64,000 nucleotides of DNA from positions 2,232,001-2,296,000 of the forward strand of contig NC_013595.1 of NCBI RefSeq assembly GCF_000024865.1. The letters are read 5' to 3'. Position numbers and translations under genes: made by a program. The notes under the pieces are model-generated. The model saw only the letters and a list, made by a program, of their open reading frames with translations, was not told where the DNA came from and did no database searches. The DNA comes from Streptosporangium roseum DSM 43021 (GTDB lineage Bacteria; Actinomycetota; Actinomycetes; Streptosporangiales; Streptosporangiaceae). Shown here piece by piece: positions 55,661 through 64,000 of this stretch. The stretch's first letter is position 1. Each line of letters begins with the position of its first letter.

Positions 55661-57982
55661 GTGGAGGGTGTCCACAGCAGTGAAGCCGTCATCGACAACG
55701 GCTCTTTCGGTACGCGTACCATCCGGTTCGAGACCGGGCGGCTCGCGCGCCAGGCGGCGGGTTCCGCCGTCGTCTACCTGGACGACGAGACGATGGTCCT
55801 CTCCGCGACCACCGCTTCCAAGAATCCCAAGGAGAACCTCGACTTCTTCCCCCTCACGGTGGACGTCGAGGAGCGGATGTACGCCGCGGGCCGCATCCCC
55901 GGCTCGTTCTTCCGCCGTGAGGGCCGTCCCTCCGAGGACGCCATCCTCACCTGCCGCCTGATCGACCGGCCGCTGCGCCCGTCGTTCGTCAAGGGCCTGC
56001 GCAACGAGATCCAGGTCGTCGCGACGATCATGGCGCTCAACCCCGACCACCTGTACGACGTGGTCGCGATCAACGCCGCGTCCCTGTCCACCCAGCTCGC
56101 CGGGCTGCCCTTCTCCGGCCCGATCGGCGGCGTCCGCGTCGCGCTGATCGAGGGCCAGTGGGTGGCCTTCCCGACCCACTCGGAGCTGGCGAACGCCACC
56201 TTCGACATGGTGGTCGCCGGGCGCGTCCTGGAGGACGGCGACGTCGCGATCATGATGGTCGAGGCCGAGTCCACCCGTGACACGCTCAAGCTCGTCGCCG
56301 ACGGCGCCGTGGCGCCGACCGAGGAGACCGTGGCCCAGGGCCTGGAGGCTTCCAAGCCGTTCATCAAGGTCCTGTGCGAGGCGCAGTCCAAGATCGCGAA
56401 GGTCGCGGCCAAGGCCACCGCCGAGTACCCGCTGTTCCTCGACTACCAGGACGACGTCCTGGAGGCCGTGACCGGCGCGGTCAAGAGCGAGCTCGCCGCG
56501 GCGCTGACCATCGCCGGCAAGCAGGAGCGCGAGACCGAGCTCGACCGCGTCAAGGCCCTGGCCCTGGAGAAGGTCGGCTCCGAGTTCGAGGGCCGTGAGA
56601 AGGAGATCAGCGCCGCGTTCCGCTCGCTGACCAAGAAGCTCATGCGCGAGCGGGTCATCTCCGAGGGCGTCCGCATCGACGGCCGCGGCGTCAAGGACAT
56701 CCGGCAGCTCAACGCCGAGGTCCACGTCGTGCCCCGCGTGCACGGCTCGGCCCTGTTCGAGCGGGGCGAGACCCAGATCCTGGGCATCACCACGCTCAAC
56801 ATGCTCCGCATGGAGCAGATGATCGACACGCTCAACCCCGAGCGCACCAAGCGCTACATGCACAACTACAACTTCCCGCCCTACTCCACCGGTGAGACCG
56901 GCCGCGTGGGCTCGCCCAAGCGCCGCGAGATCGGCCACGGCGCGCTCGCCGAGCGGGCGCTCGTCCCGGTCCTGCCGGCCCGCGAGGAGTTCCCCTACGC
57001 GATCCGCCAGGTCTCCGAGGCGCTGGGCTCCAACGGCTCGACCTCCATGGGCTCGGTCTGCGCCTCGACCATGGCGCTGCTCGACGCGGGCGTCCCCCTC
57101 AAGGGCATCGTCGCGGGCATCGCGATGGGCCTGATCAACGAGGGCGACCAGTACGTCACGCTGACCGACATCCTCGGCGCCGAGGACGCCATGGGCGACA
57201 TGGACTTCAAGGTCGCCGGCACCAAGGACGTCATCACCGCGCTCCAGCTCGACACCAAGCTCGACGGCATCCCCGCCTCGGTCCTGGCCGCCGCGCTGAA
57301 GCAGGCCAAGGGCGCCCGTCTGGCCATCATCGACGTGATGCAGGAGGCCATCGACTCCCCGGCGGAGATGAACGCGACGGCCCCGCGCATCATCACGATC
57401 AAGGTCCCGGTCGACAAGATCGGAGAGGTCATCGGCCCGAAGGGCAAGATGATCAACCAGATCCAGGACGACACCGGCGCCGAGATCACGATCGAGGACG
57501 ACGGAACCATCTACATCGGCGCCACCGACGGCCCGTCCGCGGAGGCGGCCCGGTCGGCGATCAACGCCATCGCCAACCCGCACATGCCGGAGGTCGGAGA
57601 GCGCTACCTGGGCACGGTCGTCAAGATCGCCGCCTTCGGCGCCTTCATCTCCCTCATGCCGGGCAAGGACGGCCTCCTGCACGTCTCCCAGATCCGCAAG
57701 CTGCACGGCGGCAAGCGCATCGAGAACGTCGAGGACGTCATGAACGTCGGCGAGAAGGTCCAGGTGGAGATCGCCGAGATCGACTCGCGCGGCAAGCTCT
57801 CCCTGGTCCCCGTCGAGGTCATCGAGAAGGAGGCCGCGGCCAAGGCCGAGGGCGGCACTTCCGAGGAGGAGCCGGCCGCGCCCGCCGCCGCCGACGACCG
57901 TCCCCGCGAGGACCGGCCCCGCCGTACCCGCACCCGCACCAGCGGTGGCGGAAGCCGTGGGGGAGAAGACCGCAACTCGTGA
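55661..57982 (+). CDS. pnp: Polyribonucleotide nucleotidyltransferase (PNPase)
   Basis: 773 residues from GTG 55661 with AAAGGAGG upstream; the open frame extends to 55619 but without a ribosome site. It degrades RNA 3'-5' by phosphorolysis and can add tails. Two RNase PH domains are visible (FETGRLARQAAGSAVVYLDDETMVL; then LFERGETQILGITTLNML), followed by a KH domain (GEVIGPKGKMINQIQDDTGAEITIEDDG) and an S1 domain (GERYLGTVVKIAAFGAFISLMPGKDGLLHVSQI). The tail is acidic then Arg/Thr-rich. The next gene begins at its last base. Confidence 0.97.
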   Translation: MEGVHSSEAVIDNGSFGTRTIRFETGRLARQAAGSAVVYLDDETMVLSATTASKNPKENLDFFPLTVDVEERMYAAGRIPGSFFRREGRPSEDAILTCRLIDRPLRPSFVKGLRNEIQVVATIMALNPDHLYDVVAINAASLSTQLAGLPFSGPIGGVRVALIEGQWVAFPTHSELANATFDMVVAGRVLEDGDVAIMMVEAESTRDTLKLVADGAVAPTEETVAQGLEASKPFIKVLCEAQSKIAKVAAKATAEYPLFLDYQDDVLEAVTGAVKSELAAALTIAGKQERETELDRVKALALEKVGSEFEGREKEISAAFRSLTKKLMRERVISEGVRIDGRGVKDIRQLNAEVHVVPRVHGSALFERGETQILGITTLNMLRMEQMIDTLNPERTKRYMHNYNFPPYSTGETGRVGSPKRREIGHGALAERALVPVLPAREEFPYAIRQVSEALGSNGSTSMGSVCASTMALLDAGVPLKGIVAGIAMGLINEGDQYVTLTDILGAEDAMGDMDFKVAGTKDVITALQLDTKLDGIPASVLAAALKQAKGARLAIIDVMQEAIDSPAEMNATAPRIITIKVPVDKIGEVIGPKGKMINQIQDDTGAEITIEDDGTIYIGATDGPSAEAARSAINAIANPHMPEVGERYLGTVVKIAAFGAFISLMPGKDGLLHVSQIRKLHGGKRIENVEDVMNVGEKVQVEIAEIDSRGKLSLVPVEVIEKEAAAKAEGGTSEEEPAAPAAADDRPREDRPRRTRTRTSGGGSRGGEDRNS

Positions 57983-59292
57983 TGACCACCACTCTGCACC
58001 CCGGCAAGGACGGTGCCGGGGTCGTGCAGCGCACTGTCCTCCCCGGTGGGCTCCGGGTGGTGACCGAGTCCATGCCGACCGTGCGTTCCGTCGCGGTCGG
58101 CATGTGGGTCGGCATCGGATCGAGGGACGAGGCCCCCGAGCACATGGGGTCCTCGCACTTCCTTGAGCACCTGCTGTTCAAAGGCACTCCCACGCGGGAC
58201 GCGCTGGAGATCTCCGCGGCGATCGAGGGCATCGGCGGTGAGATCAACGCCTTCACCGCCAAGGAGTACACCTGCTACTACGCGCGGGTCCTCGACGAGG
58301 ACCTGCGGGTGGCGATCGACGTGCTCGCCGACGTGGTGACCTCCTCGCTGATCACCCCGGAGGACGTCGAGGCCGAGCGCGGCGTGATCCTGGAGGAGAT
58401 CGCCATGCACGACGACGACCCCTCCGACATGGTGCACGAGCAGTTCTCCGCCGAGATGTACGGCGACACGCCCATCGGCCGGCCGATCCTCGGCACGGTC
58501 GACTCGATCAACGCCGCCAGCCGTGACCGGATCGCGGAGTACTACCGGCGCTACTACCTGCCGACGCACACCGTGGTGTCGGTGGCGGGCAACGTCAACC
58601 ACGAGCAGGTCGTGGCGCTCGTCGCCGCGGCCTACGAGCGGGCCGGAGCCCTCGGCGGGGACGCCTCGCCGATCGCTCCGCGCGTCTCCGGCCCCGGCGC
58701 CGAGGCGCGTCCCGGAGTGCGGGTGGTTCACCGGCCGACCGAGCAGGCCAACCTGGTCCTCGGCACGACCGGTCTCACCCGCACCGACGAGCGCCGGTTC
58801 GCGCTCGGGGTGTTCAACGCGGCCCTGGGCGGCGGCATGTCCTCGCGGCTGTTCCAGGAGATCAGGGAGAAGAGGGGGCTGGCCTACTCCGCCTACTCCT
58901 ACACCTCCTCCTACGCCGACACCGGGCAGTTCGGCATCTACGTCGGCTGCCTGCCGTCGAAGATCGACGACGTGCTGAAGATCTGCCGTGAGGAGGTCCT
59001 CCGGGTGGTCGCCGAAGGTATCACCGAGGAGGAGATCGTCCGCGGCAAGGGCCAGATGCGCGGCGGCCTCGTGCTCGGCCTGGAGGACACCGGCTCCCGG
59101 ATGTCCAGGATCGGCAAGGGCGAGCTCGTCTACGACGAGCTGCTCTCGGTCGACGACGTCCTCGCCAGGATCGAGGCGGTGACCCCGGAGCAGATCTCCG
59201 AGGTCGCCCGTGACGTCCTCACCCGCCCGATGACCCTCGCGGTGATCGGCCCCTACGAGGACAAGGACTTCGGCTGGGTCGTCAACGGCTAG
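57982..59292 (+). CDS. M16 family zinc peptidase (pitrilysin-like)
   Basis: 436 residues from ATG 57982 (GTG 57979 is possible); it overlaps the pnp stop. The inverted zinc motif HxxEH is intact in SSHFLEHLLFKGT, and the second Glu lies in VEAERGVILEEIAMHDDDP. The second, inactive-type half has LALGVFNAALGGGMSSRLFQEIREKRGLAYSAYSY. It resembles mitochondrial-processing-peptidase-beta-like bacterial enzymes. pnp-M16-dapB is a standard actinobacterial order. A strong terminator follows. Confidence 0.95.
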   Translation: MTTTLHPGKDGAGVVQRTVLPGGLRVVTESMPTVRSVAVGMWVGIGSRDEAPEHMGSSHFLEHLLFKGTPTRDALEISAAIEGIGGEINAFTAKEYTCYYARVLDEDLRVAIDVLADVVTSSLITPEDVEAERGVILEEIAMHDDDPSDMVHEQFSAEMYGDTPIGRPILGTVDSINAASRDRIAEYYRRYYLPTHTVVSVAGNVNHEQVVALVAAAYERAGALGGDASPIAPRVSGPGAEARPGVRVVHRPTEQANLVLGTTGLTRTDERRFALGVFNAALGGGMSSRLFQEIREKRGLAYSAYSYTSSYADTGQFGIYVGCLPSKIDDVLKICREEVLRVVAEGITEEEIVRGKGQMRGGLVLGLEDTGSRMSRIGKGELVYDELLSVDDVLARIEAVTPEQISEVARDVLTRPMTLAVIGPYEDKDFGWVVNG

Positions 59293-59305
59293 CCGTCCTG
59301 TCGTG

Positions 59306-59335
59306 AACGGCCCCGGCGTCCGCGCCGGGGCCGTT
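59306..59335 (+). terminator. Stem-loop after the M16 peptidase gene
   Basis: Perfect 13-bp stem AACGGCCCCGGCG (59306-59318) / CGCCGGGGCCGTT (59323-59335) with a TCCG loop, the same apex CGGCGTCCGCGCCG as the rpsO terminator. 13 bp after the stop. Confidence 0.8.
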
Positions 59336-59477
59336 CCGCTGTCCGGGCACCGCCCGCCGTCCGCCCGGCACGGCCCGCGGGGCCCGGCGGCGGCCCGCGG
59401 GGACGTGAGGTGCGGCCCGCGGGGCCAGGGCGCGGCCGGCGGGCTTCGGCGAGGTCGGACGGTATAGCCTTGGGGCC

Positions 59478-60215
59478 GTGATCAGGGTTGGAGTTCTCGG
59501 CGCCCGAGGGCGCGTCGGTATCGAAGTGTGCAAGGCCGTCGAGGCGGCGGACGACCTGGAGCTGGTCGCGGCCCTCGACAAGGACGACCCGATCGAGGGT
59601 CTCACCGGCTCCGAGGTGGTGGTCGACTTCACCCACCCCGACGTGGTCATGGGCAACCTCGAATGGTGCATCTCCCACGGCATCCACCCGGTGGTCGGCA
59701 CCACCGGCTTCGACGCCGGGCGCCTGGCGACCGTCAGGGGCTGGCTGGACGACAACCCCGGCGTCAACGCGCTGATCGCGCCCAACTTCGGCATCGCGGC
59801 CGTGCTCATGATGCACTTCGCCCAGCAGGCCGCCCGCTACTTCGACTCCGTCGAGATCGTCGAGCTGCACCATCCGAACAAGGCCGACGCGCCCTCCGGC
59901 ACCGCCCGCCGTACGGCGGAGCTGATCGCCGAGGCGCGGCGCAAGGCCGGGGCCGGGCCGATGCCCGACGCGACCAGCGCGGCGCTGGACGGGGCACGGG
60001 GCGCGGAGGTGGAAGGCGTTCACGTGCACTCGGTACGGCTGGCCGGGCTGATCGCCCACCAGGAGGTGCTCATGGGCGGTGACGGGGAGACCCTCACCAT
60101 CCGCCACGACACCATGAGCCGTTCGTCGTTCACGCCGGGCGTGCTGCTGGGCGTGCGCCGGGTCGGGGAGGTCCCGGGGCTGACCGTCGGCCTGGAGCCC
60201 CTGCTCGACCTCTAG
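59478..60215 (+). CDS. dapB: 4-hydroxy-tetrahydrodipicolinate reductase
   Basis: 245 residues from GTG 59478. It reduces 4-hydroxy-tetrahydrodipicolinate in the lysine and diaminopimelate pathway. The NAD(P) loop is VGVLGARGRVG at the start, the substrate-side motif is ELHHPNKADAPSGTA, and the catalytic region has VHVHSVRLAGLIAHQEV. Length and motifs are normal. Stands alone after the terminator of the M16 gene. Confidence 0.96.
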   Translation: MIRVGVLGARGRVGIEVCKAVEAADDLELVAALDKDDPIEGLTGSEVVVDFTHPDVVMGNLEWCISHGIHPVVGTTGFDAGRLATVRGWLDDNPGVNALIAPNFGIAAVLMMHFAQQAARYFDSVEIVELHHPNKADAPSGTARRTAELIAEARRKAGAGPMPDATSAALDGARGAEVEGVHVHSVRLAGLIAHQEVLMGGDGETLTIRHDTMSRSSFTPGVLLGVRRVGEVPGLTVGLEPLLDL

Positions 60216-60366
60216 CCGGGCGCGATCGGCGGCGCTCCGGGTCCGAGTGGAGGGGTGCGGCGATCAGGGGTAGCCTGATCGCCGCTCAATGCCGAAAAGT
60301 CCGGCATTCGTCGCCGACGGTGTCTTCCGGGTCCGCGGCGCCCCTCGCCCAACATGGAGATACAGC

Positions 60367-62307
60367 GTGTCAGCTCCCGCGGACGTCCTCGTCGCCGACC
60401 CTCCGCCGGCGCGGGCGGGCACGCCGAGCGGGCGCCGCCCGGAGATCGAGGGCCTGCGGGCGGTCGCCGTCCTGCTGGTGGTGATCTACCACATCTGGCC
60501 GCGACGGGTCTCCGGCGGCGTCGACGTGTTCCTCATGCTCACCGGCTTCCTCATCACCGGTTCCCTGCTGCGCACGGTGGAGCGCCGGGGCCGGGTGGAG
60601 TTCGGGGCGTTCGCCGCGCGTCTGTCGAGGCGGCTGCTGCCTCCCGCCGCGCTGGTGCTGCTCGGGGTGCTGGGCGGGACGCTGCTGTGGCTCCCGCGGA
60701 CCCGGTGGTACGACACGCTGCGCGAGGTGTTCGCCTCGGCGCTGTACTACGAGAACTGGAGCCTGGCGACCTCGGCGGTCGACTACCTGGCCGCCGGCTC
60801 GGCGGCCAGCCCGGTCCAGCACTTCTGGTCGCTGGCGATCCAGGGGCAGTTCTACCTCCTGTGGCCGCCGTTGCTGGCGCTGGTGGCCGTACGCCGCCGC
60901 TGGAGCCCCCGGATGGCGTTCCTCGGCGTGATGGGCCTGGTCTTCGCGGGCTCGCTCGCGTACTCGGTGCTGCGGACGGCGGCCGACCAGCGGTGGGCCT
61001 ACTTCGACACCGGGGCCAGGCTGTGGGAGCTCGCCCTCGGCGGCATGCTCGCGGTCGCGTTGCCGTACCTGCGCCCGTCGCGCGCGGTCCGCGTCGCGCT
61101 GGGCTGGATCGGCCTGGCCGCGCTGGTCTCGTGCGGCCTGCTGCTCCAGGTCTCCACGGTCTTTCCGGGCTACGCGGCCCTGTGGCCGACCGGAGCCGGC
61201 GTGATGATCATCGTTGCCGGGGTGACGGGCAGCGCTTACGGCGCCGACCGGCTGCTCACCCTGCGCCCGCTGATGTATGTGGGGAAGATCTCCTACGCGC
61301 TGTACCTGTGGCACTGGCCGATCTTCGTCTTCTACCTCGCGGAGACCGGCCGTACGGCGGCGAGCGCCAAGGGCATCGCCCTCATCCTGGCCGTCTCGTT
61401 CACGCTCGCGGCCGTCACGACGTACCTGGCCGACCGGATGACGGCCCGCGGCACGGCGCGCTCGGCCGCGCTGGGCCTGGCGTGCCTGCTGCCGGTGCTG
61501 GCCACCGCCGCCGTGTGGACCGTCCGGCTGGAGGACCAGGCGGGGGAGAAGGGCGGCATCGTCCCCGCCCCGGCCATGGCCGCCCGCGACCGCCCGCAGA
61601 CCTACGCCGACGGCTGCAACCAGGTCACGCAACGCGACGAGGTGCTGATGTGCCGGTACGGCGCCGCGGACCCGAGCCGCACCATCGCGCTCGTCGGCAA
61701 CTCGCACGCCGCGCACTGGTTCCCGGCGCTGCACAGGATCGCCGACGCCAACGGCTGGCAGGTGGTGAACCTGACGAAGGGGGCGTGCGCGCTCTCCACC
61801 GACCCGCAGCGCTACCAGGGCAGGGCCTATCCGTCGTGCGACAGATGGCAGAAGGAGGTCATGGCGGAGCTCGGGCGGCTCAAGCCGGACCTCCTGGTCA
61901 CCACCGCGACGATCTCCAGCCCCTTCGAGCGGGGGGAGACGCTCCCGGCCGGCTACGTCCGGCGGTGGCGGCAGCTCGGCGCGATGGGCATCCACGTGCT
62001 GGCGATCCGGGACACCCCGCGGATGTCCTTCGACCCCCCGGAGTGCGTCGAGGTCAAGGGGACGGAGGCGTGCGTGGACGACGAGCGGCACAGCCTCGCC
62101 GCGGTCTCACCGGCCGCCCGGCTCCGCCGGCCACCGGCCAACGTGACGTTCGCCGACTTCAACCACCTGCTGTGTCCCGCGGAACGCTGCCGCTCGGTCA
62201 TCGGCGACCTGATGGTCTACTCCGACAAGGGGCACATCACCGCCACCTTCATGCGGAGCCTGGCCCCCGCCGTGGAGAAGGAGGTCCGGCGGGCGCTCGG
62301 CTCCTGA
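60367..62307 (+). CDS. Acyltransferase-3 / SGNH O-acetyltransferase (OafA-like)
   Basis: 646 residues from GTG 60367; an earlier in-frame ATG at 60289 lacks a ribosome site. The N-terminal acyltransferase-3 domain has about ten membrane helices and starts RRPEIEGLRAVAVLLVVIYHIWP, with GGVDVFLMLTGFLITGSLL and the FWSLAIQGQFYLLWP motif (the usual SxExQFYL has Glu replaced by Gln). The C-terminal extracytoplasmic SGNH domain has the nucleophile Ser in ALVGNSHAAHWFPAL; the usual DxxH end is not clear but DKGHIT near the C-terminus is a candidate. Such proteins O-acetylate cell-envelope glycans using cytoplasmic acetyl-CoA. Confidence 0.9.
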   Translation: MSAPADVLVADPPPARAGTPSGRRPEIEGLRAVAVLLVVIYHIWPRRVSGGVDVFLMLTGFLITGSLLRTVERRGRVEFGAFAARLSRRLLPPAALVLLGVLGGTLLWLPRTRWYDTLREVFASALYYENWSLATSAVDYLAAGSAASPVQHFWSLAIQGQFYLLWPPLLALVAVRRRWSPRMAFLGVMGLVFAGSLAYSVLRTAADQRWAYFDTGARLWELALGGMLAVALPYLRPSRAVRVALGWIGLAALVSCGLLLQVSTVFPGYAALWPTGAGVMIIVAGVTGSAYGADRLLTLRPLMYVGKISYALYLWHWPIFVFYLAETGRTAASAKGIALILAVSFTLAAVTTYLADRMTARGTARSAALGLACLLPVLATAAVWTVRLEDQAGEKGGIVPAPAMAARDRPQTYADGCNQVTQRDEVLMCRYGAADPSRTIALVGNSHAAHWFPALHRIADANGWQVVNLTKGACALSTDPQRYQGRAYPSCDRWQKEVMAELGRLKPDLLVTTATISSPFERGETLPAGYVRRWRQLGAMGIHVLAIRDTPRMSFDPPECVEVKGTEACVDDERHSLAAVSPAARLRRPPANVTFADFNHLLCPAERCRSVIGDLMVYSDKGHITATFMRSLAPAVEKEVRRALGS

Positions 62308-62378
62308 GGCGGCCGTGCGGGCCGGCCGCCCCGGGTCGTCCCGGTGGTCCGGGAGGAACCGCTGTACCATGCGGTCTC

Positions 62379-62888
62379 ATGACAGACACCCGATCTTCGG
62401 CGCAGGCCGGGGTCCGCTGGGCCGAGGCCGGAGAGCTGGCCGGGCTGGCGGCGGTGGAGACCGCCGCGGACGGGGTGTTCGCGGCGGTGGGCATCACCTT
62501 TCCGCCGGGCACCACGATGATCGAGGAGACCGACGACCCGTCGCGGGTCCTGGTCGCCGGGACCCCGCCGGTCGGTTTCGCGATGATCGGCTGGGTGGAC
62601 GGGCTGGTCCACCTCGACCAGCTCGCCGTCCACCCCGACCACGGGCGCAGGGGCGTCGGCGGGCGGCTGCTGGAGGCGGTCTGCGACCACGCGGCCTCGG
62701 CGGGGGTGGCCGCGGTGACGCTGACGACGTTCCGCGACGTGCCCTGGAACGGGCCGTGGTATGCCCAGCGGGGCTTCGGCGTGCTCGATCCGGCCGAGTG
62801 GGGCCCGGAGCTGGCCGCGCTGGTCGCCCACGAGCGGGAGCTGGGCATCGAGCTCGCGCCCCGCGTCGTGATGCGCCGGGCCCTGTGA
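62379..62888 (+). CDS. GNAT-family N-acetyltransferase
   Basis: 169 residues from ATG 62379, after the GNAT-normal spacing from a GGGAGGA motif at about 62351. VRWAEAGELAGLAAVETAADGVF opens the fold; LVHLDQLAVHPDHGRRGVGGRLLEAVCDHA carries the acetyl-CoA loop RRGVGG; VTLTTFRDVPWNGPWYAQRGFGVL is the closing motif. Substrate unknown. Independent of metH, whose riboswitch leader begins about 60 bp later. Confidence 0.9.
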   Translation: MTDTRSSAQAGVRWAEAGELAGLAAVETAADGVFAAVGITFPPGTTMIEETDDPSRVLVAGTPPVGFAMIGWVDGLVHLDQLAVHPDHGRRGVGGRLLEAVCDHAASAGVAAVTLTTFRDVPWNGPWYAQRGFGVLDPAEWGPELAALVAHERELGIELAPRVVMRRAL

Positions 62889-62948
62889 GAGCCGCTCCCG
62901 GGGGCGTTTCTGGTGCCGTCATGGTCTTTCCGGTATCTTTGACTCTCA

Positions 62949-63050
62949 GGTCGAGAGGCGCTGCAACGGGTTCAGGCCCGCCACGCTCGGCCTTGATCCT
63001 CTCTCCTTGACCTTTCCTCAAGGGCGCCTCCCATAACGGGAGGTGGTCCG
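62949..63050 (+). ncRNA. Candidate SAH riboswitch in the metH leader
   Basis: The sequence GAGGCGCTGCAACGGG (62955-62970) and CCCGCCACGCTCGG (62977-62990) fit the conserved core of the S-adenosylhomocysteine riboswitch (GAGGAGCGCUGCAAC ... CCAGGCUCG). P1 is CGAG/CTCG (62952-62955 with 62986-62989), the inner hairpin CGGG/CCCG (62967-62970 with 62977-62980), and the pseudoknot GAGGCGC (62955-62961) with GCGCCTC (63024-63030). In the alternative fold CCTCCC (63027-63032) pairs with GGGAGG (63038-63043), the metH ribosome site. The two folds share 63027-63030, so ligand binding should free the site and turn translation on. SAH riboswitches are known upstream of ahcY, metF and metH. Confidence 0.75.
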
Positions 63051-64000
63051 GTGGATACGTCTTTGAACCACGGCGACGAGCACGGGCAGGGTGCCGTACG
63101 GCACGCACCCGGCGCCGGTGACCCCGGTGCGCCGGGGGCGCACCCGGCAGAGGCGGCTGGCAGGACACAGGCACTCCGGGAGCTTCTGGACCAGCGGATC
63201 GTGGTGCTCGACGGTGCCTGGGGAACGATGCTGCAGGGCGCCGAGCTCACCGCGGCCGACTACCGCGGGGAGCGCTTCAAGGACCACCCGCGCGATGTGA
63301 CCGGTGACCCGGACCTGCTGAACCTGACGCGGCCGGATGTCGTCCTCGACGTGCACCGGCAGTACCTGGCGGCGGGCGCGGACATCACCACGACGAACAC
63401 CTTCACCGCGACGAGCATCGGCCAGGCCGACTACGGGCTGGAGTCGCTGGTGCGGGAGATGAACCTGCGGGGCGCCCAGCTGGCGCGCCAGGCCGCGGAC
63501 GAGGCGGGCGGGCGTTTCGTCGCCGGCTCGATCGGGCCGTTGAACGTCACGCTCTCGCTGTCCCCGCGCGTGGAGGACCCGGCGTACCGGGCGGTGTCGT
63601 TCGACGAGGTCCGCGCCGCGTACGCCGAGCAGATCCAGGCACTGGCCGACGGCGGGGTCGACCTGCTGCTGATCGAGACGATCTTCGACACGCTCAACGC
63701 GAAGGCCGCGATCGCCGCCGCCCGCGACGTCGCCCCGCACCTGCCGCTGTGGATCTCGGTGACGATCGTCGACCTGAGCGGGCGCACGCTGTCGGGGCAG
63801 ACCGTCGAGGCGTTCTGGAGCTCCATCGAGCACGCCGCTCCGCTGGTGGTCGGCGTGAACTGCTCGCTGGGCGCGGAGGAGATGCGTCCGCACGTGGCCG
63901 AGCTGTCACGGCTCGCCGGCGTCTACACCGCCTCCCATCCCAACGCCGGCCTGCCGAACGCGTTCGGCGGCTATGACCAGACCCCGGACGAGACCGCGCG
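63051..64000 (+). CDS. metH: Methionine synthase, cobalamin-dependent, N-terminal part
   Basis: Opens at GTG 63051, seven bases after GGGAGG, and runs off the right edge after 316 codons. It moves a methyl group from 5-methyltetrahydrofolate to homocysteine via cobalamin. After about 45 variable residues the homocysteine-binding domain is clear: VVLDGAWGTMLQGAEL, DLLNLTRPDVVLDVHRQYLAAGADITTTNTFTAT, GSIGPLNVTLSLSP, DLLLIETIFDTLNAKAAI, and VGVNCSLGAEEMRPHV (first Cys of the zinc site). The two further Cys ligands and the other domains lie outside. Controlled by the leader RNA just upstream. Confidence 0.96.
   Translation, partial: MDTSLNHGDEHGQGAVRHAPGAGDPGAPGAHPAEAAGRTQALRELLDQRIVVLDGAWGTMLQGAELTAADYRGERFKDHPRDVTGDPDLLNLTRPDVVLDVHRQYLAAGADITTTNTFTATSIGQADYGLESLVREMNLRGAQLARQAADEAGGRFVAGSIGPLNVTLSLSPRVEDPAYRAVSFDEVRAAYAEQIQALADGGVDLLLIETIFDTLNAKAAIAAARDVAPHLPLWISVTIVDLSGRTLSGQTVEAFWSSIEHAAPLVVGVNCSLGAEEMRPHVAELSRLAGVYTASHPNAGLPNAFGGYDQTPDETA

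Noticed and set aside
62949..63050. SAM-IV or cobalamin riboswitch ahead of metH
   Set aside because: The GAGGCGCTGCAAC core and the pseudoknot partner fit the SAH class; the conserved GGCAACCC-type core of SAM-IV and the B12-box are absent.

Overview
The window is high-GC DNA with dense coding, many GTG starts, 1-4 bp stop/start overlaps, and a housekeeping order (proS, rimP-nusA-ylxR-infB-ylxP-rbfA-DHH-truB, ribF-rpsO-pnp-M16 peptidase-dapB, metH) typical of Actinomycetia. Together with ESX-type proteins, a SARP regulator and steroid-type catabolic genes it suggests a filamentous actinomycete, possibly Streptosporangiaceae (inference). I found no rRNA, tRNA, CRISPR array, insertion sequence or prophage.

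Layout. 1-3.5 kb: the start of a secreted protein, a broken small gene, a large ESX-like membrane protein ending in a phosphoglycosyl transferase domain, and an SDR. 3.7-9.4 kb: a five-gene oligopeptide-type ABC importer operon whose binding protein is anchored by a C-terminal membrane helix. 9.5-13.0 kb: DUF2252 protein, SARP regulator, EspC/WXG-like protein. 13.2-17.6 kb and 23.5-29.1 kb: two blocks of acyl-CoA and steroid-type catabolism (SDR, two acyl-CoA dehydrogenases, HsaB-like flavin reductase, thiolase-like protein with a DUF35 partner, FadD3-like ligase, PaaK-like protein, luciferase-like monooxygenase). Four copies of one palindrome, CCAAGC-N4-GCTTG(G/T), lie in front of their transcription units and suggest one repressor, not encoded here. 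Between the blocks are a HutC-type GntR regulator, GNAT, CutC, a DUF6986 protein and FprA.

30.0-36.3 kb: proS, a methyltransferase, then a diiron-oxidase-like protein, glycosyltransferase and CDGSH protein, DUF4236, and a lipoprotein/DUF4439 pair. 36.5-44.5 kb: the rimP to truB translation cluster. 44.6-53.7 kb: leucyl aminopeptidase, FCD-type GntR regulator, proline iminopeptidase-like hydrolase and a second peptide ABC importer; this block separates truB from ribF, which are often close neighbours. 53.7-60.2 kb: ribF, rpsO, pnp, M16 peptidase, dapB. 60.4-64.0 kb: an acyltransferase-3/SGNH protein, a GNAT, and metH preceded by a good candidate SAH riboswitch.

The most unusual item is the protein at 588-2414: an ESX-like helical head and membrane-rich middle fused to a complete bacterial sugar-transferase (phosphoglycosyl transferase) domain whose DNA is clearly less GC-rich than the head. 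Its layout is that of a polymorphic effector, but with a tail enzyme that would act on undecaprenyl phosphate. Also notable are the palindrome-defined regulon, the mutually exclusive pairings in the metH leader, and tandem minisatellites at gene ends.
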